In this document: positions 9,316-18,033 of the stretch, piece after piece
How the letters are laid out: every line of letters starts with the position of its first letter
Position numbering within the stretch: position 1 is the stretch's first letter
Assembly (NCBI GenBank): GCA_013823985.1
Contig: PNNB01000047.1
Coordinates: 186,001 to 250,000, forward strand
Source of the DNA: Sphingopyxis sp.
Lineage (GTDB): Bacteria; Pseudomonadota; Alphaproteobacteria; Sphingomonadales; Sphingomonadaceae
DNA length: 64,000 nt
Direction: 5' to 3'
The notes under the pieces: model-generated
Database searches by the model: none
Seen by the model: the letters and a program-made list of their open reading frames with translations, nothing else
What the model was told of the DNA's origin: nothing
Position numbers and translations under genes: made by a program

Positions 9316-10656
9316 ATGCGTGATGCGGCGTCGCGTGCGGGCGAGAGCGGTTTCGATTCGGGGGCGGCCCCTGCGGCAATCGGAAGGGCATCGACCACCC
9401 CCCGCCTGATGCTGTGGACATTGTTGATTGTTTACACGCTGAACTTTCTCGACCGCCAGATCGTCAACATATTGGCTGAACCGATCAAACGTGACCTCCA
9501 ACTCAGCGACACCGCACTTGGCTTGCTGGCGGGACCCGCCTTTGCCGTTTTCTATGCCGTGCTGGGGATTCCCATCGCCCGCTATGCGGACCGCTCCTCG
9601 ACCAACCGTGTGACGTTGATATCGGTGTCGCTCGCCTTATGGTCCGCGATGACCGCGCTTTGCGGTGTAGCGCAGAACTTCGTTCAACTGCTTCTCGCGC
9701 GCATCGGTGTCGGCGTCGGCGAAGCGGGATGTACACCCGCGGCACACTCGCTAATCACCGATAGCGTTCCGCCTGAAAAGCGGTCGTCGGCCATCGCCTT
9801 TTTCGGACTTGGCGTTCCCATCGGTAGCCTGTTCGGGTTGATCATCGGCGGCATCGTCAACGATCTTTATGGCTGGCGCGCCGCGCTCTTTCTGGTGGGC
9901 GCACCGGGATTGGTGCTGGCGCTCATCCTGCCCATGATCATCCGGGAGCCCCGGCGCACAGACGGCCCGGTCCGCGATGCGGCGCACAGCGGACCGAAGA
10001 AAGTCGAGCTGCGCGTTGGCGAGGCGTTCCGGGAAGTCTTCTCCTCACGCGCATATCTCTACATTTTCATCGCGGCGTCCTTCACCGCCTTTTTAAGCTA
10101 CGGCAAGGGCCTGTGGACGATCAGCTTCTTCATCCGCAGCCACGGGCTTTCGACGACCCAGGCCGGCTTAGCCATGGCGGTGGCATTGGGCATTGCAGGG
10201 GTCATCGGCACGCTGCTCGGCGGGAAAATGGCGGACAAGTTCGGTAAGGAAAACAAGCGCCACCTGTTGACCTTCCCCGCCGTTGGCATGGCGATTGCCG
10301 CGCCTATCCTGTTCGCGGGCTATTGGGTGGATGACTGGCGCATTGCAGTGGCATTGCTGATCGTGCCGACCATCCTCAACTCCGCCTATTACGGCCCTGC
10401 CTATGCCTGTGTGCAAGGCCTGGTCCGGCCCGAAGCCCGCGCCATGGCCGCCTCCATGGTGGTGTTCGGGCAAAATTTGATTGGCCTTGGCATGGGCCCG
10501 TTATTGTTCGGCATGCTGTCCGACGCACTGATCCCCTTGGCAGGCCAAGACAGCGTCCGCTGGGTCCTGTTCGGCGCGGCATGGCTGGGGATCATCCCAG
10601 CCTACTTCTTCTGGCGCGCAAGCCTGCGCCTGAAGGCGGAGCTGAAGAGCGGTTAA
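9316..10656 (+). CDS. MFS transporter, spinster-like group
   Basis: A 446-residue protein with a polar N-terminus of about 30 residues and twelve predicted membrane helices. The first helix runs into DRQIVNILAEPIKRDLQLSD, and motif A is seen as ARYADRSSTN. This beginning is typical of the spinster-like MFS proteins abundant in sphingomonads, which often sit beside TonB receptors and export or import small organic compounds; the substrate here is unknown. AAGAGGAGAG at 9302-9311 precedes two closely spaced ATGs; I take the one at 9316. The stop TAA (10654-10656) overlaps the presumed original stop of the convergent L,D-transpeptidase gene. Confidence 0.88.
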   Translation: MRDAASRAGESGFDSGAAPAAIGRASTTPRLMLWTLLIVYTLNFLDRQIVNILAEPIKRDLQLSDTALGLLAGPAFAVFYAVLGIPIARYADRSSTNRVTLISVSLALWSAMTALCGVAQNFVQLLLARIGVGVGEAGCTPAAHSLITDSVPPEKRSSAIAFFGLGVPIGSLFGLIIGGIVNDLYGWRAALFLVGAPGLVLALILPMIIREPRRTDGPVRDAAHSGPKKVELRVGEAFREVFSSRAYLYIFIAASFTAFLSYGKGLWTISFFIRSHGLSTTQAGLAMAVALGIAGVIGTLLGGKMADKFGKENKRHLLTFPAVGMAIAAPILFAGYWVDDWRIAVALLIVPTILNSAYYGPAYACVQGLVRPEARAMAASMVVFGQNLIGLGMGPLLFGMLSDALIPLAGQDSVRWVLFGAAWLGIIPAYFFWRASLRLKAELKSG

Positions 10657-10694
10657 GGCCGGATAGTAATTTTTGCGCCGTCGGAAACTAGTTG

Positions 10695-11165
10695 TCAGAC
10701 TTGCCTAATCTCTGCGTTCGAAAGCGCTATGCAACCGTCTGTCCAGTCGTGGGTTAATCGTTCAACCGGTGACCAATTGGGCTGCCCGTGAATGAAAATG
10801 TCTCCGCCCGGCGACTTGCCCTTGGATTTGGCGAAGGAGCGATCCGCGGCGTTTGGATAAGACACCCTCAGGCTTAAATGATATCTGCTGTTCGGGTTTC
10901 TTCCATTGATGAAATAGTTACCCTCGGGCGTTTTTTCGTCGCCTTCGAATTGTTTGTGCCCCACAGGAACATCGCCCAATTTGATAGCGGAATATCGCGC
11001 GATTTCCGTGTTGCCGTTGTAGAGCATTAATATGCGGTCGCTCTTATCAACAACGATCAGATCCGCCTTTGTGTCTTCTGCAACGACCGGCAATCCGCTT
11101 TGCGCGTTGCTGCTACCGCAGGCGGCGAGCAACGCACAAGCGAACAGGTTGAACTTAGTCCGCAA
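10695..11165 (-). CDS. L,D-transpeptidase (YkuD) lipoprotein, apparently truncated by an in-frame TGA
   Basis: A 156-residue YkuD-family protein with a lipoprotein signal ([10 protein letters not shown], lipid Cys at residue 16). The catalytic signature is IFIHG...[11 protein letters not shown], with the Cys in DGC. These enzymes make 3-3 peptidoglycan cross-links or attach proteins in the periplasm. The start is TTG, inside the last codons of purA (11-base overlap). The protein stops after NAEIRQV at TGA 10695-10697, but the same frame continues as QLVSDGAKITIRP to a TAA at 10653. That tail matches the conserved family ending (E(I/M)..(I/V)W.LVPDGT.I.I.P), with TGA where Trp is expected. Catalytic residues are intact, so activity is uncertain. 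Confidence 0.8.
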   Translation of the reverse strand: MRTKFNLFACALLAACGSSNAQSGLPVVAEDTKADLIVVDKSDRILMLYNGNTEIARYSAIKLGDVPVGHKQFEGDEKTPEGNYFINGRNPNSRYHLSLRVSYPNAADRSFAKSKGKSPGGDIFIHGQPNWSPVERLTHDWTDGCIALSNAEIRQV

Positions 11166-12444
11166 AGGGATCCCGCACCAGGATCGTGTCTTCGCGCTCG
11201 GGCGAGGTGCTGACCAGTGCCACAGGCGTTTCGATCAGTTCCTGCACGCGGCTGATATATTTGATTGCCTGCGCCGGAAGATCGGCCCAACTGCGTGCAC
11301 CTGCCGTTGTTTCCTGCCAGCCGGGCATTTCCTCATAAATCGGCTCGACCGACGCCTGATCCGCCGCGTGCGCGGGCAGATAGTCAAAGACCTTGCCGTT
11401 GAGACGATAGCCGGTGCAAATCTTGATGGTCTCAAACCCGTCAAGAACGTCGAGCTTGGTGAGCGCAATCCCCGTCACGCCTGAAACGGCACAGCTTTGC
11501 CGCACGATGACGGCATCGAACCAGCCACAGCGGCGCTTGCGCCCAGTGACCGTGCCGAATTCATGACCGCGTTCGCCAAGTCGTTGGCCGGTTTCATCTT
11601 CCAGTTCGGTCGGGAACGGGCCCGAGCCAACGCGCGTCGTATAGGCCTTTACAATCCCCAGCACGAAACCGGCGGCACTCGGCCCCAGACCCGACCCCGC
11701 TGCGGCCGTACCCGACACGGTGTTGGAGCTGGTGACGAAAGGATATGTGCCATGATCGACGTCGAGCAACACGCCCTGCGCACCTTCAAACAGGATACGT
11801 GCGCCAGCCTTGCGTACCTTGTTCAGACGCTTCCACACCGGCTGCGCATATTCGAGGACGAAGGGCGCGATTTCTTTGAGGTCCGCGATCAGCCGCGCAC
11901 GGTCCACCGGCGGTTCGCCAAATCCGGCCCGCAGCGCATCATGGTGCGCGCACAGGCGGTCAAGTTGCGAATCCAGCGCATCCAGATGCGCGAGGTCGCA
12001 GACGCGGATGGCACGACGACCGACCTTGTCTTCATAAGCAGGGCCAATGCCGCGTCCGGTCGTGCCGATCTTGCCCGACCCGGCGGCTGCTTCACGTAAA
12101 CCGTCCAGATCGCGGTGGATCGGCAGGATGAGCGCGCAATTGTCCGCCAGCGCAAAATTTTCCGACGTGATGGACACGCCCTGCCCGCGCAGCTTCGCCA
12201 TTTCGTCGCGCAGCGCCCATGGGTCCAGCACAACGCCATTGCCGATGATCGACAGCGTGCCAGTGACAATGCCCGACGGCAGCAGCGACAATTTATAGAC
12301 ATTTTCGCCGACCACCAATGTGTGTCCGGCATTATGACCGCCTTGGAAACGGACTACGGCATCGGCCCGTTCGGCCAGCCAATCGACAATCTTGCCTTTA
12401 CCTTCGTCGCCCCATTGGGCGCCGATTACGGTTACGTTCGCCAT
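11155..12444 (-). CDS. purA: Adenylosuccinate synthetase
   Basis: Converts IMP, aspartate and GTP to adenylosuccinate, the first committed step to AMP. The 429-residue length is standard. Motifs in order are [14 protein letters not shown] (8-21, GTP-binding P-loop and catalytic Asp), GGHNAGHT (His general acid), [44 protein letters not shown] and TKLDVLDG. It belongs with serC-serA-hisZ on the minus strand, but three plus-strand genes now separate it from hisZ, so it needs its own promoter in the 126-base gap 12445-12570. That gap holds the 12-bp palindrome TTCTGCGCAGAA (12472-12483). Confidence 0.97.
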   Translation of the reverse strand: MANVTVIGAQWGDEGKGKIVDWLAERADAVVRFQGGHNAGHTLVVGENVYKLSLLPSGIVTGTLSIIGNGVVLDPWALRDEMAKLRGQGVSITSENFALADNCALILPIHRDLDGLREAAAGSGKIGTTGRGIGPAYEDKVGRRAIRVCDLAHLDALDSQLDRLCAHHDALRAGFGEPPVDRARLIADLKEIAPFVLEYAQPVWKRLNKVRKAGARILFEGAQGVLLDVDHGTYPFVTSSNTVSGTAAAGSGLGPSAAGFVLGIVKAYTTRVGSGPFPTELEDETGQRLGERGHEFGTVTGRKRRCGWFDAVIVRQSCAVSGVTGIALTKLDVLDGFETIKICTGYRLNGKVFDYLPAHAADQASVEPIYEEMPGWQETTAGARSWADLPAQAIKYISRVQELIETPVALVSTSPEREDTILVRDPFAD

Positions 12445-12471
12445 TCAAAATTCCCTGACTGAAGGGCCTTT

Positions 12472-12483
12472 TTCTGCGCAGAA
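12472..12483. promoter_or_regulatory. 12-bp palindrome between divergent purA and esterase starts
   Basis: TTCTGCGCAGAA is a perfect 12-bp inverted repeat, 28 bases upstream of the purA start and 88 bases upstream of the esterase start. A partial copy (TTTTTTCTGCGAAGG) follows immediately. Its position suits an operator, but I know no regulator for it, and a short GC-centred palindrome could arise by chance. Confidence 0.3.
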
Positions 12484-12570
12484 GGTTTTTTCTGCGAAGG
12501 GATTCGCCGTGCGCCCCGTTATGACTATGGACACCAAACGTCCACCCTAAAGCGTCAATGGAGGCAAAAG

Positions 12571-13593
12571 ATGCGTAAATGGATATTTGGCGGCGTGGCA
12601 TTAGCGATGGTCGCAACCTGTGCCGTGGCGCAGCGTGGACAGCGTTTACCGGCAGAATGCCGCGAGGAAGTCGTGCAATTATGCGGCATAGGCCGCGATG
12701 CCATTCGGGGCTGCCTGCGCCAGAAATACAGCCAATTGTCGGAAAACTGCCAAAGCGAATTGCGCGCCCTGATGGCGCAACGCGGCGAAGGCGGAGCGGC
12801 CGGCGCGCGCACCGCCGGAGCAACCGAAATGTCCTATGGCAGCGAGCCGTTGCAAAAACTCGATTTCTGGCCCGCGCCGCAGGACAAGGCCCCGCTGGTG
12901 ATATTTGTGCATGGTGGCGGCTGGAAGCGGGGCGACAAGAATAACGCGACAGGCCAGAGCAAGGCCCCGCACTACCGCGCGCAAGGCTATGCCTTCGCCA
13001 GCATCAACTATCGTTTGGTCCCCAATGCAACGGTCGAGCAACAGGCAAGCGACGTCGCTGCCGCTGTTGCCTATTTGCGGACCAATGCGCTGCGGCTGGG
13101 CATTGACCCCGACCAGATCGTTCTGATGGGCCACAGCGCAGGGGCGCATTTGTCTGCGCTGGTGGGCACGGATTCGTCTTACCTGCAAAAGGCAGGTCTG
13201 CCGATGTCAGCACTAAAGGGCGTCATCCCCCTCGATGGCGCAGCCTATGATGTCCCTGCACAGATGAAAGAAGGCGCGGCCATCATGGGCGACACCTATG
13301 CCCAAGCCTTCGGCCTGGACCCCGCCCGGCAAAAGGCTCTATCCCCTTACTGGCACGCCCCCTCCCCCAATGCGCCCGCCTTCCTGATCCTCCACGTCGA
13401 CCGCGAAGACGGCACCCTCCAATCCGCCGCCCTCGCCGACGCGCTACGGAAAAGCGGCACGACCGTGAAGCTGCAAGCGTTCGAAGGCAAAGGCCTGCGC
13501 GGACATATGGAAATCAACCGCAAGCTGGGGGACAAGGATTATCCCGCGACAGCGGTCGTGGATGAATGGTTGAAGGGTGTGTTTGGGGGATAA
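12571..13593 (+). CDS. Secreted alpha/beta hydrolase (esterase) with N-terminal Cys-rich domain
   Basis: A 340-residue protein with a signal peptide (cleavage near AVA-Q, about residue 20). A small domain with four cysteines (C30, C38, C48, C60) in a Cys-rich GLG1-like pattern follows, then an Ala/Gly linker. The alpha/beta-hydrolase domain has the oxyanion motif HGGGW (114-118), the nucleophile elbow GHSAG (S189), a probable acid at D277 or D280 and the catalytic His at H312. The HGGGW plus GHSAG pair places it with BD-FAE or hormone-sensitive-lipase-like carboxylesterases. GGAGG lies about eight bases before the ATG. The substrate is unknown. It is the first of three plus-strand genes inserted between purA and hisZ. 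Confidence 0.85.
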   Translation: MRKWIFGGVALAMVATCAVAQRGQRLPAECREEVVQLCGIGRDAIRGCLRQKYSQLSENCQSELRALMAQRGEGGAAGARTAGATEMSYGSEPLQKLDFWPAPQDKAPLVIFVHGGGWKRGDKNNATGQSKAPHYRAQGYAFASINYRLVPNATVEQQASDVAAAVAYLRTNALRLGIDPDQIVLMGHSAGAHLSALVGTDSSYLQKAGLPMSALKGVIPLDGAAYDVPAQMKEGAAIMGDTYAQAFGLDPARQKALSPYWHAPSPNAPAFLILHVDREDGTLQSAALADALRKSGTTVKLQAFEGKGLRGHMEINRKLGDKDYPATAVVDEWLKGVFGG

Positions 13594-13710
13594 GGAGTAG
13601 CGCCATTCAGGCATTTTGGGGACGCAAGCGGGCGTTCCAAATACCATAACGTTGCAGACTCGCTAGGCACGGTCTTCTCGATGCTGTAGACGAATAGGGT
13701 GTCGGAGTTT

Positions 13711-13724
13711 GCATATCGATATGC
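13711..13724. promoter_or_regulatory. 14-bp perfect palindrome upstream of the M23-like gene
   Basis: GCATATCGATATGC is a perfect 14-bp inverted repeat ending 28 bases before the ATG at 13753, in an AT-richer stretch than its surroundings. The position would let a bound dimer block transcription or early elongation. No regulator gene is adjacent, so the operator role is inference. Confidence 0.4.
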
Positions 13725-13752
13725 CTTTCCAAATAGCGAAAGAGGTTTCCTG

Positions 13753-14373
13753 ATGTTTGGTCATTTCTGGTTAGCAATGGCGTTTGGAAACGCGGATGCA
13801 CAACAAGTTCGTGCATTCGTGATGCCCCCTGTTGCAGAGGAACCAGCAGGACCAATCGAGAGCGTCGTTTTACATCCACTTTTTCGTGAGCCTTACGTAT
13901 GTGGAGAACATGTTGCCGGCGAAGAAGCAATCGCTGGCGATGCTCTTGGTACAGACTGTCAGGTTCTTGGAGACGCGTCCGGAAAGAATCGCGGTTTCGG
14001 TCGCCTCTACAAATCAGACGGTAAGACCAACGAAGATTGGTATTCTTGGCGGGCCAACGTTCTTTCTCCTGTTTCTGGCGAGGTCATCGGGATTCTGCAC
14101 AATGACCAAGTGAACGAACCAGGCATTAAGGGAAAACCCCCTGCAGGCCTGCTACAACTTAGGCAGTCCGACGGTATCGTCATAATGTTGGCACACCTGA
14201 CAGATTTCAAGGTCGGGCTGGGTGACAAGGTCAACGTCGGAGAAGTTATTGCGCGAGTGGGAAACAATGGTCCGTCCTACGCCCCGCATGTCCACATTGG
14301 CGCATCTCGGGGCAGTATACCGCTACAAATCCGCTGGGATCAACGGGCAATGGGCACACTGGCACGTGAATAA
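13753..14373 (+). CDS. M23-like (LytM/peptidase) domain protein, possibly degenerate
   Basis: About 206 residues. The C-terminal half shows the beta-sheet pattern of M23 metallopeptidases: NVLSPVSGEVIG (103-113), a His in IMLAHLTDFKVGLGD (H148), NVGEVIARVGNNGPS, then APHVHIG with H179 and H181. M23 enzymes cut peptidoglycan cross-links. The first zinc pair (HxxxD) is not evident upstream; only H53 and D63/D68 are candidates, so it may be inactive or a divergent member. The N-terminus is a weak signal sequence (LAMAFGNADAQQ). I start at 13753 because AAAGAGG lies seven bases upstream. Codon use is less GC-rich than its neighbours, which suggests acquisition. Confidence 0.6.
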   Translation: MFGHFWLAMAFGNADAQQVRAFVMPPVAEEPAGPIESVVLHPLFREPYVCGEHVAGEEAIAGDALGTDCQVLGDASGKNRGFGRLYKSDGKTNEDWYSWRANVLSPVSGEVIGILHNDQVNEPGIKGKPPAGLLQLRQSDGIVIMLAHLTDFKVGLGDKVNVGEVIARVGNNGPSYAPHVHIGASRGSIPLQIRWDQRAMGTLARE

Positions 14374-14511
14374 TTTTGCCTCGCCACCGTTCGTTTGACC
14401 TGACGGCGTAAGAACAATAGCTTTCCTCCTTTCGTATTTATTCGCTTCTTCGTGTCGTTGTGCGAACAAAATCCGGCTTCGCGCCCTGCCCAAAGGACGA
14501 TACAGAACCCT

Positions 14512-15168
14512 ATGCGAATCGAAGGTAATTATCGGGAAGACGGCTACGCGACCATAAGAGGACTGATTCCGCCGGAAGTGGCGGCGAATCTGTTTCGGCA
14601 GATCCAGATCGACCTCGAAGCCGCCGGGAAAAACTTCAATACTTTTGCCCAGGAGCACCAGCTGTCCAACCGGCACACGGTGGATATTTCAGGCCATTTC
14701 TACCGGCCGTTGACGACATTCCTGTGGGGGATGACCCCGATTATGAGCGAGCTGACCGGCGCCGATTTGCTGCCAAGCTACGACTATTTCCGCATCTACC
14801 AGAAGGATGATGTGTGCCGCGTTCATTCCGACCGCCCGTCGTGTGAGCACAGTGTGTCGCTGACATTGGTCTATAGCGATGACATTGCCTGGCCGCTGGA
14901 AGTCGGGTCGATCCCCGTCAAAAGCGAAGGCCCATGCGTCGATGATTTCGGCGACGAGCCCTACACCGCCGTCGCCATGCAACCCGGCGATGCCGTGCTG
15001 TATCGCGGCATGGATTTGCGCCACGGACGCATGACGCCCAATCCCAACCGCTGGTCCGCGCATCTGTTCCTGTTCTGGGTCGAACGGGATGGCAAGTTCA
15101 AGCAGCACGCCTTTGACGAGGAACGGCTGCGCTCTGAATTAAGACGGGTCAGCAATTTAGACGTGTAG
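14512..15168 (+). CDS. 2-oxoglutarate/Fe(II) oxygenase-like protein, unknown substrate
   Basis: A 218-residue cytoplasmic protein with a plausible jelly-roll iron site: H105-x-D107 in RVHSDRPS, a distal His H171 in DLRHGRM, and R180 in NRWSAHLFLFW, placed where the 2-oxoglutarate-binding Arg usually sits. The preceding PGDAVLYRGMDLRHGR resembles the PGD...H.G pattern of 2OG oxygenases. The N-terminus (YREDGYATIRGLIP) is like the opening of phytanoyl-CoA or prolyl hydroxylase-type proteins. I chose the ATG at 14512 since conservation appears to start there; only a distant AAGGA precedes it. Third gene of the inserted plus-strand group. The substrate cannot be predicted. Confidence 0.6.
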   Translation: MRIEGNYREDGYATIRGLIPPEVAANLFRQIQIDLEAAGKNFNTFAQEHQLSNRHTVDISGHFYRPLTTFLWGMTPIMSELTGADLLPSYDYFRIYQKDDVCRVHSDRPSCEHSVSLTLVYSDDIAWPLEVGSIPVKSEGPCVDDFGDEPYTAVAMQPGDAVLYRGMDLRHGRMTPNPNRWSAHLFLFWVERDGKFKQHAFDEERLRSELRRVSNLDV

Positions 15169-15199
15169 CCGGCTCCGGCAACAACCGGCAATGTGCTGG

Positions 15200-16318
15200 T
15201 TACACGGGTTCCGCCCGACCATTGGTCAACACATAAGCACAATCCAGCGCTTGTGCATTGTCGGTCTCATCGAGCGCCGCGACGGTAATCCAGCCTTCGC
15301 TCCGCATCTGCGCCGCCTTGGATGCCAACGTTCCTTTTGGCAGGAAAAGGCGTCGGTTTTCGTCCTTTTCGGCAACGATATCAATCAGCGGATCGGGGTA
15401 TAGCGAAAAGCCGGTTGCGGCTTCCGTACCGCCGTCGGTCCGCGCAATGGCATAGGTGCCGCCACGGCCAAGCGCGGCGGTGTATCCATTGGCGAAAAGC
15501 GTGAAGCCAAACCAGCTTTGATATTCAAAACCATGCCGCTCGGTTGGATCAAGCGTGATGGTCGCGCGGTCGCCCAACGATTCGGCAATCGCCTCCAGCG
15601 CGCTGATTCGTGAGGCCAGCGCTCCGCCGGCATCGATAGCGCGCAGTTTGTGGACCGCCTCGGTGAAAGGTCCGGTTGCTGCCAAAAGGGGCAGATAGGC
15701 ATCGGCGCCCAAAACGCTCAAGCCGCCTGCATCCTTCATATCCAGCTCGGACCGTACCGCGTCGATCTTGTCCGGTGACAGCGGCAGAGCCTTGGCGGCG
15801 AGTGTTTCGACCAGATCGGGCAAGGTGAAATCGACGGTGATATCTTTTACCCCGGCCGCTTCCAGTGCCTCGACCGCGATGGTCACGATTTCCGATGCAG
15901 CCGCGACACTGTCATTGCCAATCAGTTCCGCGCCTAATTGGGTGATTTCACGCTCCGGTCGCAACTGGCGCGCGCGCAGCCGAAGGATCTGTCCGTGGTA
16001 GCTCAGGCGTAGCGGGCGCGGGGCATCGACCAGCCGCGTCGTGGCAATGCGGCCGACCTGAACGGTAATATCGCCCCGCAAGGCCAGTGTGTGTCCCGAA
16101 ACAGGGTCAGTGAAGCGCAGCAGGCTGTTGCGCGTGGCACCACCGCTGCGCGCGGCAAGGCTTTCTTCGAATTCGGCTATGGCCGGGCTGACGCGCGCAT
16201 AGCCATGCGACGCCATGACATCGAGCATGGCGCGGGCGACCCGCACGGCAGCCTCCGCCTGCACAGGCAGGCGGTCGCGGAATCCTTCGGGTAAAAGATC
16301 GGGCGATATGCTGGTCAT
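15200..16318 (-). CDS. hisZ: ATP phosphoribosyltransferase regulatory subunit
   Basis: A 372-residue protein related to histidyl-tRNA synthetase but without its C-terminal anticodon domain. It shows the class II aaRS-like segments LLPEGFRDRLP, LRGDITVQVGRIATTRL, LRLSYHGQILRLR and ALGRGGTYA. HisZ pairs with the short form of HisG and confers histidine feedback on the first step of histidine synthesis; hisG itself is outside the window. It follows serA by 41 bases on the same strand. In related genomes I expect purA directly after it; here three opposite-strand genes intervene. It converges with the 2OG-oxygenase-like gene across 31 bases. Confidence 0.93.
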   Translation of the reverse strand: MTSISPDLLPEGFRDRLPVQAEAAVRVARAMLDVMASHGYARVSPAIAEFEESLAARSGGATRNSLLRFTDPVSGHTLALRGDITVQVGRIATTRLVDAPRPLRLSYHGQILRLRARQLRPEREITQLGAELIGNDSVAAASEIVTIAVEALEAAGVKDITVDFTLPDLVETLAAKALPLSPDKIDAVRSELDMKDAGGLSVLGADAYLPLLAATGPFTEAVHKLRAIDAGGALASRISALEAIAESLGDRATITLDPTERHGFEYQSWFGFTLFANGYTAALGRGGTYAIARTDGGTEAATGFSLYPDPLIDIVAEKDENRRLFLPKGTLASKAAQMRSEGWITVAALDETDNAQALDCAYVLTNGRAEPV

Positions 16319-16359
16319 GCGGGCTCTTTACGCGAAAACGCCTGTCGGGAAAGCCCCGA

Positions 16360-17943
16360 TCAGAATTTAAGCGCCTTTACCGTTTTCACGCCGGGCAGTT
16401 TGCACAGCTGCCACAACACGGGCTCTTCGATTTCCGAGTCCATCGACAGCAGCAATACCGCCTCGCCACCGGCGCTGCGGCGGCCAAGGTGGAAGGTGCC
16501 GATGTTTAGCCCTGCCTCACCCAAAGTCGTCCCTACGCGGCCGATGAAGCCGGGCGCGTCTTCGTTGACGATGTAGAGCATATTGCCTTCCAGCTCCGCC
16601 TCCAGGCTGATGCCGAAGATTTCAACTAGACGCGCTTCGCTGTTGGCGAATAGGGTTCCGGCGACCGAACGGGGGCCCTGGCTGGTGTTTACCGTCACGC
16701 GGACCAGCGTGTGATAGGCACCGGGCTTGTCATGGCGCACTTCGCGGATATCGAAACCGCGTTCCTTGGCAAGATAGGGGGCGTTGACCATATTCACCGC
16801 GTCGGAGAAGCGGCGCATGAAGCCCGAAAGAACGGCAGCCGTAATCGGCTTGATATTGAGTTCTGCCGCAGCACCCTCAATCTCGATGGCCATATTGTCG
16901 AGATCGTCATGCGCCAGTTGCCCAACCAACGAACCCAGCTTTTGCGCAAGGTTCATATAGGGCTTCAGCTTTGGTGCCTCTTCCGCCGACAGGCTTGGCA
17001 TGTTGAGCGCGTTGGTGACGCCGCCTGTGACCAGATAATCGGCCATCTGCTCGGCGACCTGCAGCGCGACATTGACCTGCGCTTCATTGGTCGACGCACC
17101 CAGATGCGGGGTGCAGATGAAGTTCGGAGTGCCAAAAAGCGGCGATTCCTTGGCGGGTTCGACGGCGAACACATCGAGCGCCGCGCCAGCGACATGGCCG
17201 CTGTCGAGCGCTTCTTTCAGAGCCGCTTCGTCGATCAGGCCACCACGTGCACAGTTGATGATGCGCACACCCTTCTTGGTCTTGGCAAGATTATCCTTCG
17301 ACAGGATGTTGCGCGTCTGGTCGGTCAGCGGCGTATGCAGCGTGATGAAGTCGGCCTTTGCGAGCAACGTGTCGAGGTCGGCCTTTTCCACGCCCATTTC
17401 GATGGCGCGTTCCGCGGTCAGAAACGGGTCGAAGGCAACGACTTTCATCTTCAGACCCAGCGCGCGGCTGGCGACGATGCTGCCGATGTTACCTGCACCG
17501 ATCAGGCCCAGCGTCTTGCCGGTGACTTCCACGCCCATGAAGCCGTTCTTCGGCCACAGGCCTGCCTGCGTTTGCGCGTTGGCCTCGGGTAATTGGCGCG
17601 CAAGAGCGAACATCAGGGCAATGGCATGCTCGGCGGTGGTGATGGAGTTGCCGAACGGGGTGTTCATCACAACGACGCCCTTGGCCGATGCGGCGGGGAT
17701 ATCGACATTGTCGACGCCGATACCGGCGCGGCCGATGACCTTCAAATTGGTCGCCGCATCCAGAATCGCCTTGGTGACCTTGGTCGAGCTGCGGATGGCA
17801 AGGCCGTCATAGTCACCGATCATGGCGGCGAGTTCTTCGGGGGTCTTGTCGGTGATAACGTCGACGTCACAGCCACGCTCGGCAAAAATCTTGGCGGCGT
17901 TGGGGTCCATTTTGTCGGAGATAAGTACGCGAGGTTTTGTCAT
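16360..17943 (-). CDS. serA: D-3-phosphoglycerate dehydrogenase
   Basis: First enzyme of serine synthesis, oxidising 3-phosphoglycerate to phosphohydroxypyruvate. The 527-residue length marks the long form: substrate and NAD domains with AGIGVDNVDI, TLGLIGAGNIGSIVA (about 144-158), INCARGGLIDE with the catalytic Arg and PHLGAST with the catalytic His. An intervening allosteric substrate-binding domain and a C-terminal ACT domain (about 455-527, NEDAPGFIGRVGTTLGEAGLNI) follow, the site of serine feedback in this family. It lies 90 bases downstream of serC on the same strand. Confidence 0.97.
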   Translation of the reverse strand: MTKPRVLISDKMDPNAAKIFAERGCDVDVITDKTPEELAAMIGDYDGLAIRSSTKVTKAILDAATNLKVIGRAGIGVDNVDIPAASAKGVVVMNTPFGNSITTAEHAIALMFALARQLPEANAQTQAGLWPKNGFMGVEVTGKTLGLIGAGNIGSIVASRALGLKMKVVAFDPFLTAERAIEMGVEKADLDTLLAKADFITLHTPLTDQTRNILSKDNLAKTKKGVRIINCARGGLIDEAALKEALDSGHVAGAALDVFAVEPAKESPLFGTPNFICTPHLGASTNEAQVNVALQVAEQMADYLVTGGVTNALNMPSLSAEEAPKLKPYMNLAQKLGSLVGQLAHDDLDNMAIEIEGAAAELNIKPITAAVLSGFMRRFSDAVNMVNAPYLAKERGFDIREVRHDKPGAYHTLVRVTVNTSQGPRSVAGTLFANSEARLVEIFGISLEAELEGNMLYIVNEDAPGFIGRVGTTLGEAGLNIGTFHLGRRSAGGEAVLLLSMDSEIEEPVLWQLCKLPGVKTVKALKF

Positions 17944-18000
17944 GTCATGTTCCTGATTTTGGGGTCATGGTCATCTCCGTAATGTTGGGGATGACGAAAG

Positions 18001-18016
18001 CTCCGCTGCCGCGGAG
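18001..18016. repeat. Small hairpin in the serC-serA gap
   Basis: CTCCGC-TGCC-GCGGAG forms a 6-bp stem with a 4-base loop in the 90 bases between serC and serA. No T-run follows it on the minus strand, so it is not a convincing terminator; it could modulate the serC:serA ratio or protect the message from decay. Confidence 0.4.
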
Positions 18017-18033
18017 GCGAAGATGCTTGGGGA

